Origin: Acidobacteriota bacterium
GTDB lineage: Bacteria; Acidobacteriota; Terriglobia; UBA7540
Direction of reading: 5' to 3'
Assembly (NCBI GenBank): GCA_021838785.1
Contig: JAKCCV010000002.1
Location: forward strand, 239,209-303,208
Length of the DNA stretch: 64,000 nt
The notes under the pieces were generated by a model. The model did not search any database, was not told the DNA's origin, and was given only the letters and a program-made list of their open reading frames with translations. Positions 59,433 to 64,000 of this stretch are shown here, in pieces (the first letter of the stretch is position 1; each line of letters opens with the position of its first letter). The position numbers and the translations under genes are program-made.

Positions 59433-62400
59433 TCACAGCTTAACGACGGGAAGTTTGGATTTGTGGAGCGCAAGATTCAACCGCGGCAGCGCGGAGGTTT
59501 TCAGTTGGTTCCACGCGGCGAAATCCGAGCGCATGGCTTGGCGATCCAAGCGGAACGCCGTCATGGCGTCGGGGGTGGGCGCGGCGTCGGCGCTTTCGAT
59601 GGTGTACTCGAGCTTGCCCAAGGCTCCCGCCAAATAACGCAGGCTGGTGTGGTCGGCGGAGGGGCCAAACTCTCCGGAGAAGTTTATGCCCGAGGGCCGG
59701 GGTGGGCCGAGGATGGGCCGCAACTGCCGCTCGAACGTCGCCACAACCTGCAAGGCCGCCGGGTTGTTTTTGGCGAGTTGCCGGCGCAGGGCGTGAAGCT
59801 GTTTTTCAACGGCGTTGGCCTGCCGCAACACGGGAGCCAGCCGCTCCCGCGCCGCCACGACTTGGCGATCCACGTCGAATTGTTTCTGCAAATCGGCCAG
59901 CGGCGTCTTGACGCGAGGATCCATTTTCACCACCAGCGGCTGCGTCAAGGTCTTGCCGTCCACCTTCAGCGTGACGGTGTAACGACCGGGCACCGCCCAC
60001 ATGCCGTAGATCTCGCCTTCATCAAAACTGTAATCCGCCGCCGGGGCCGGGTAAAACAGATTCCAAACGAAGCGATGCATCCCAGCCGCGGCCGAAGGCG
60101 TGGGCCGAGGATGAACCCAGATCGGGGCGACCGTCAATTTGCCAAGGTTGATGGGGCGCGGCTTTTGGGCGCTCGAAAAACGTCCCGCCAGCCGTCCTGC
60201 CGAATCGTGAATCTCAAGGACCACGGGGCCGGTGGCTGGAGATTTGAGATAATAATCAATGATCGCTCCAATCGGAGGGTTCTTGCCCGCCGGCTCTTCG
60301 GGGGGAAGCGGCGTGCCTTCGTCGGTCGGCGGCCGAACCCGATAGGCCACGGCCGGCCGGTACAGCCAGGCCGTGGAGGCGGCGACGCGGGCGTCAATCT
60401 GGCGAAGCGGGGTGACATCATCCAGAATCCAGATGGAGCGCCCGTGCGTCGCGGCAATCAAATCGTCGCCGTGAATCACCAGGTCGCGCACGGAGGAAAC
60501 CGGAAGATTGAGCTGGAGGGATTGCCAATGCTGCCCGTGGTCAAAGGAAACATAGACGCCGGTTTCTGTGCCGGCGTAGAGCAGGCCGGGCCGCTTCGGG
60601 TCCTCGCGCACCACGTTGACAAAGCTTCCATCGGGAATGCCGTTGGAAATCTCCTGCCAGGTTTTGCCCCCGTCTTCTGTCCGATAGATGTAAGGCCGCA
60701 GGTCGTCGAGGCGATGCCGGTCCACGGCGGCGTAGGCCGTTTGCGCGTGGAAGTAGGAGGCCTCAATCAGCGTGACCTTGCTCCACGGGGTTAAAGCGGG
60801 CGGGGTGACGTTCTCCCAGGTTTTCCCTCCATCGTGCGTCACTTGGATCAGGCCATCATCGGTTCCAATCCAAATCAGCCCCGGGTCGAGCGGCGAGGGC
60901 GCAATCGTGTAGATGACGCCCCGCCGGTTGCCGTTCGACGTGTCGCGCGCCGTGGCCGGGTCGAGATTGGGCGGAATGCCGGGATGGCGCCGCGTGAGGT
61001 CCGGACTGATGATCTTCCACGTTTTGCCGCCGTCGTCGGTCTCAAACAACTTTTGCGAGCCAAAATAAAGCCGATGCGGGTCCACGGGCGAGAAGACCAG
61101 CGGCAACGTCCAGGTGTAGCGCCACGCGCCTGGGTAGGCCAACGGCGGGGGAATATTGCGATCCTCGCCAGTCACCAAATTGAAGCGCGTGACCTTGGTG
61201 TGCTCGGAGCCGCCGTAAAGAATGTTGGGATGGAGCGGGTCCGGGGCGATGTACTCGCTTTCGCCGCCCGCCTCAATGGGCCGCCAATCGTGGAAATTGA
61301 TGCCCGCGTACAGGCTTCGGCTCGGCAGCGCCACTGAGCCCGTGTCTTGTTGGGAGGCGTAAATCCAATAAGGAAAGCGGTTGTCGGTGATGACGTGATA
61401 GAGCTGCGCCGTCGGCTGATTGTACCAGGAACTCCACGTCTTGGCGCCGTCCAGGCTGATGACCACCCCTTGGTCGCTCGCCAGAATCATGCGCCGCGGA
61501 TCGCGCGGAGCAATCCACAGACTGTGATAATCGTCGCCGCCGGGCGCGCCTTTGATCGGGATAAAGCTCCTGCCGCCGTTCTCGGAGCGATAAAGCGCGG
61601 TGTTGCAGATATAGACGATATCGGCGTTTTCAGGGTCCACGGTCACGCCGCCAAAGTACCACCCACGCCCCCAGATGCGCGGGTCAGCGTTGACTCGCTT
61701 CCAGGTTTGGCCCGAGTCGTCTGAGCGGTACAGTCCGCCTCGCTTCGCGTCCACCAGCAGGTAAATGCGTTGGGGATTGCTGGGCGCAAAGGCGATGCCC
61801 ATGCGGCCCAGCCCCGCTTGCGGCAATCCGTGACCGGTAAGATGTTCCCACGTTTGCCCGTCGTCCGTGGAACGATAAAGTCCGCTGCCGGGGCCGTTCG
61901 AGGGAGGATAGACGTTCCACGGCGGGCGGCGCGTTTGCCACAGCGCCGCGTAGATGATGTGGGGATTGGCCGGGTCGAACGCCAAATCAATGGCTCCCGT
62001 GTTTTCATTCTTATAAAGAACCTTTTGCCAGGTTTTGCCGCCATTGGTCGAGCGAAACACGCCGCGCTCGGCGTTGGGCCCGTAAGCGTGCCCCAAGGCG
62101 GCAACAAAAACCAGATTGGGATTCCGCGGGGCCACCAGCACGCTGCCAATTTGGCGCGTGTCCGTGAGGCCGATGTGCTGCCACGTCTTTCCGCCGTCGG
62201 TGGATTTGTACATCCCATCGCCGTAGGAAATATCCGAGCGCATGTCCGCCTCGCCCGTCCCGACATAAATAATGTTCGGGTCGGAAGGCGCCACGGCAAT
62301 GGCGCCGATGGAGGCAATCGGTTCTTTATCGAAGATGGGCTTCCACACGCGGCCTGCATCCGTGGTCTTCCACACGCCGCCGTCCACCGCGCCAAAATAA

Positions 62401-62582
62401 AACGTGTTGGGATGGCCGGGAACCCCGCAGGCCGCAAGCGCCCGCCCCCCGCGAAACGGGCCGACCAGCCGCCAGCGCATGCCGGAATAAAGCGCCGGGT
62501 TGAACTCTTGGGCGAGAAGAGAAATCGAGACGAACGCTAGAAAAAGACTTGCCCGAAGGATACTGATGACCGATATTTTCAT
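59433..62582 (-). CDS. Secreted BNR/VPS10-like beta-propeller protein
   Basis: A 1049-residue exported protein with a signal peptide (ISVISILRASLFLAFVSISL). The body carries many BNR/Asp-box motifs of the type S-T-D-x-G-x-T-W (YKSTDGGKTWQHIG, YRSTDDGQTWEHL, YRSENGGRSF), spread over two propellers as in sortilin/VPS10 and glycosidase-like proteins. The C-terminal part (MWAVPGRYTVTLKVDGKTLT) is a beta-sandwich followed by a helical tail. Such proteins are abundant in Acidobacteria. No catalytic residues can be assigned. I start at the ATG at 62582, immediately before the signal peptide. Confidence 0.8.
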   Translation of the reverse strand: MKISVISILRASLFLAFVSISLLAQEFNPALYSGMRWRLVGPFRGGRALAACGVPGHPNTFYFGAVDGGVWKTTDAGRVWKPIFDKEPIASIGAIAVAPSDPNIIYVGTGEADMRSDISYGDGMYKSTDGGKTWQHIGLTDTRQIGSVLVAPRNPNLVFVAALGHAYGPNAERGVFRSTNGGKTWQKVLYKNENTGAIDLAFDPANPHIIYAALWQTRRPPWNVYPPSNGPGSGLYRSTDDGQTWEHLTGHGLPQAGLGRMGIAFAPSNPQRIYLLVDAKRGGLYRSDDSGQTWKRVNADPRIWGRGWYFGGVTVDPENADIVYICNTALYRSENGGRSFIPIKGAPGGDDYHSLWIAPRDPRRMILASDQGVVISLDGAKTWSSWYNQPTAQLYHVITDNRFPYWIYASQQDTGSVALPSRSLYAGINFHDWRPIEAGGESEYIAPDPLHPNILYGGSEHTKVTRFNLVTGEDRNIPPPLAYPGAWRYTWTLPLVFSPVDPHRLYFGSQKLFETDDGGKTWKIISPDLTRRHPGIPPNLDPATARDTSNGNRRGVIYTIAPSPLDPGLIWIGTDDGLIQVTHDGGKTWENVTPPALTPWSKVTLIEASYFHAQTAYAAVDRHRLDDLRPYIYRTEDGGKTWQEISNGIPDGSFVNVVREDPKRPGLLYAGTETGVYVSFDHGQHWQSLQLNLPVSSVRDLVIHGDDLIAATHGRSIWILDDVTPLRQIDARVAASTAWLYRPAVAYRVRPPTDEGTPLPPEEPAGKNPPIGAIIDYYLKSPATGPVVLEIHDSAGRLAGRFSSAQKPRPINLGKLTVAPIWVHPRPTPSAAAGMHRFVWNLFYPAPAADYSFDEGEIYGMWAVPGRYTVTLKVDGKTLTQPLVVKMDPRVKTPLADLQKQFDVDRQVVAARERLAPVLRQANAVEKQLHALRRQLAKNNPAALQVVATFERQLRPILGPPRPSGINFSGEFGPSADHTSLRYLAGALGKLEYTIESADAAPTPDAMTAFRLDRQAMRSDFAAWNQLKTSALPRLNLALHKSKLPVVKL

Positions 62583-62772
62583 GCTTTTAAGCCCCATGAG
62601 GAATTTGCAGGAGTCACCGATGACCCTCAACCTGGCAGGTTGCTGAAGAATCCGCAATTGTCATGCCGAGCGAAGCGGAGCCTCCGCTCGCCGCCTCGCC
62701 GCCAAGCGTTCACTCTACGCCGCCCGAGGCACAAGCGTCAACGGCGTCGCCCTGCCGCCCCTGTCACCGGAG

Positions 62773-63014
62773 CCGCCCAGCGGGCTGTTGTTGGTGCTTC
62801 TGAGCCTGCTGGCACGGCTGAAGTCTCCGCGCGGTGGGCGCGCAGACCTTCAGGTCTGCGGACTGCAAGGCTGGCGCTGTGGGCTTCGTGCGGGGGCGGT
62901 CGCTTTTCGCCGCGCGCGCTGAGCGGCGGGACCCAGACCGGCACGTACACGCTGACGGTGACCGGAACCTCGGGCAATCTGACCCATTCCACCACCCTCA
63001 CCCTCAACGTGCAG
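62773..63014 (+). pseudogene. Frame-broken C-terminal remnant of a large surface protein
   Basis: Three pieces resemble the end of the 1503-residue protein: PPSGLLLVLLSLLARLK (62773 on, first frame), LWASCGGGR (62877 on, third frame) and GTQTGTYTLTVTGTSG with the following strand to 63014 (same frame as the second). The intact protein ends with a membrane segment, [12 protein letters not shown] and [16 protein letters not shown]. The frame change brackets a perfect hairpin at 62841-62860. Confidence 0.6.
62841..62860. repeat. REP-like hairpin inside the remnant
   Basis: cgcagacct-tc-aggtctgcg is a perfect 9-base stem. It is the same type as the hairpin at 34441-34458. Confidence 0.75.
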
Positions 63015-63117
63015 TGGGGGTGCCAGGGAGAAATTTTGCGTCTCGGTTGGGCCAAGAGGCGTATAATGCGGTTCCAATCGAGTGGCCGGGGGGCCAAATC
63101 CTAAAGGAGGCAGAAAA

Positions 63118-63606
63118 ATGAAGCTTGCAGCAACCTTGGCAGTGGCGTTCCTTCTGGCGGCAAGCGCCGTCGCCCAGACACACGTTTCCGGCACGCTGAC
63201 CTGCAGACCTCCGCAAATGCAAACGCCGGTCGAAATCGGCGACCGCGCAGGACACACTCTCACCGTGGCTCAATTTCACTGCGGGTGGTCGAAGCCGCTC
63301 GAAATCGCTGGCCAAAAGAGCGGCGACACCGTGACGACGGAAACGATGGAAAGCTTCGGCAATCGCTTCCGCGAGCGCGGCTACGACGTGATGACGTGGC
63401 CGGGTGGCGAGAAATCCGTGGACAGCTTCTTCGGGCACGGCCGGACGAACGGGCCGAAGCTCGTGGCTAGCGGCGGCCGATGGCGCTTCACGCACGGGAC
63501 GGGCAAACTCGCCGGGATTAAAGGCGGCGGAAGTTACTCCTGCAAGCCGACCGCGACCGGCGCCGCATGCGACGTCGAAGGTAGCTACACCCTGCCGGTG
63601 AAATAG
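63118..63606 (+). CDS. Small secreted protein, beta-rich
   Basis: A 162-residue protein with a signal peptide (MKLAATLAVAFLLAASAVAQ) and a strong AAAGGAGG ribosome site. The mature part has VEIGDRAGHTLTVAQFHCGW, the Cys pair, KPLEIAGQKSGDTVT, and WRFTHGTGKLAGIKGGGSY with VEGSYTLPVK at the end. This recurring beta-rich pattern is known from exported proteins of unknown role in several phyla, possibly a calycin or avidin-like barrel. No enzymatic motif is seen. Confidence 0.75.
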   Translation: MKLAATLAVAFLLAASAVAQTHVSGTLTCRPPQMQTPVEIGDRAGHTLTVAQFHCGWSKPLEIAGQKSGDTVTTETMESFGNRFRERGYDVMTWPGGEKSVDSFFGHGRTNGPKLVASGGRWRFTHGTGKLAGIKGGGSYSCKPTATGAACDVEGSYTLPVK

Positions 63607-63963
63607 AGAGGGCCCTCCGGTCAAGCAGTGGGACCGTCGGCGGGCGCGGTCACTTCCTTCCTGACCATGAATATCCTCCGGTGTCTTCAATTTCTCTCGC
63701 GGCGGAAGTCTTGAAACGCCGTAGCGTGTGAGACCACACGCTGCGCTACAAGGCCCCCTTCGGTCGCGCTCCGGGTTGCGATTGGCCGCCGCGGTTGCCG
63801 GCGACTCTCGGTGGAGCCCGGGCAGGGCTGCGGCAAGGGAATTTTGGGCTTGATAACGGGCTGAGGGCGCAACCAGCAGGCGGGGATTTCGGGTTCGACG
63901 GTCGGGGCGCGGTTGACGCGCCCGAGCCCGGAAACGTAAAATGCTAACGACAGGTGGGGGAGC
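63607..63963. other. Intergenic region with a hairpin, upstream of a kinase-like gene start
   Basis: No gene is recognised. The perfect hairpin agcgtgtg-agac-cacacgct lies at 63723-63742. An AGGTGGGGG ribosome site precedes the ATG at 63964. Confidence 0.6.
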
Positions 63964-64000
63964 ATGACAACGGAGAGTTTCTCGCACTATCACCTGCTGC
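63964..64000 (+). CDS. Start of a probable Ser/Thr protein kinase, cut by the window edge
   Basis: Only 12 codons are visible: MTTESFSHYHLL. The string S-H-Y-x-(L/I)-L is the usual opening of PknB-like bacterial Ser/Thr kinases, where it is followed by a Gly-rich ATP loop. AGGTGGGGG is three bases upstream. The assignment is a guess from a short stretch and needs the rest of the gene. Confidence 0.4.
   Translation, partial: MTTESFSHYHLL

Larger units (their letters stand above)
62583..63117. other. Intergenic region with a decayed surface-protein end
   Basis: Apart from the remnant and the hairpin listed separately, this stretch shows no gene. The good ribosome site before 63118 belongs to the next gene. 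Confidence 0.5.

Overview
The window looks like chromosome of a GC-rich bacterium, most likely an Acidobacteriota (a protein-family impression, not a measured placement). The clues are an exported CRTAC1-type FG-GAP protein with an ASPIC/UnbV tail, a very large secreted protein with FG-GAP, choice-of-anchor D and DUF11 domains, a BNR/sortilin-like beta-propeller of about 1050 residues, many TAT-exported enzymes, a cytochrome b fused to a cytochrome c, and many short palindromic intergenic repeats.

Layout. 1-3.4 kb: an edge-truncated DNA methyltransferase, an exported FG-GAP protein and a PilZ protein. 3.7-10.1 kb (minus strand): a housekeeping block rplM-rpsI-rpsB-tsf-pyrH-frr-lpdA-lipB, with non-ATG starts on the three ribosomal protein genes. 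10.3-18.5 kb: a GH2 mannosidase, a Rieske plus cytochrome b/c module, a GbsR-like regulator, a Cyc2-like fused cytochrome-porin and an exported cupredoxin-like protein. 18.7-31.1 kb: a glycosyltransferase/toroid fusion, a 1503-residue surface protein, a YebC-family regulator, two exported unknowns, and a probable uronate pair (UxaE-like epimerase plus SDR).

31.1-38.0 kb is an accessory island punctuated by three copies of a 63-bp repeat. One segment holds a compact three-gene operon: an unknown winged-helix-like protein, a ParA ATPase and a synthetase-only RelA/SpoT protein. The other holds a single-chain BsuBI/PstI-type restriction-modification enzyme and a scrap of a second restriction-modification gene that ends exactly at a repeat copy. 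The ParA-RelA/SpoT operon is my best candidate for an undescribed system, probably anti-phage or stress-signalling; this is inference.

38-47 kb: envelope glycan and lipid genes (MGDG-synthase-like glycosyltransferase, polysaccharide deacetylase, sugar epimerase, GT2-GtrA, GT39, YfhO) and an unlisted 56-residue Cys-rich protein. 47-54.7 kb: a type VI secretion segment (tssG, vgrG, MORN-repeat protein, PAAR-like protein, SPOR protein). Between the PAAR-like and SPOR genes a 770-residue beta-solenoid membrane protein has been inserted, bounded by a 256-bp direct repeat that left truncated copies of both neighbours. 55-59.1 kb: an aldo/keto reductase, a TlpA-like thioredoxin, then an overlapping operon of GT2, two pterin synthase paralogues (the second lacking the catalytic His) and folE. 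59.4-64 kb: the BNR propeller, a frame-broken remnant of a surface-protein C-terminus, a small secreted protein and the first 12 codons of what may be a Ser/Thr kinase.

No rRNA, tRNA, CRISPR array, transposase or integrase was recognised.
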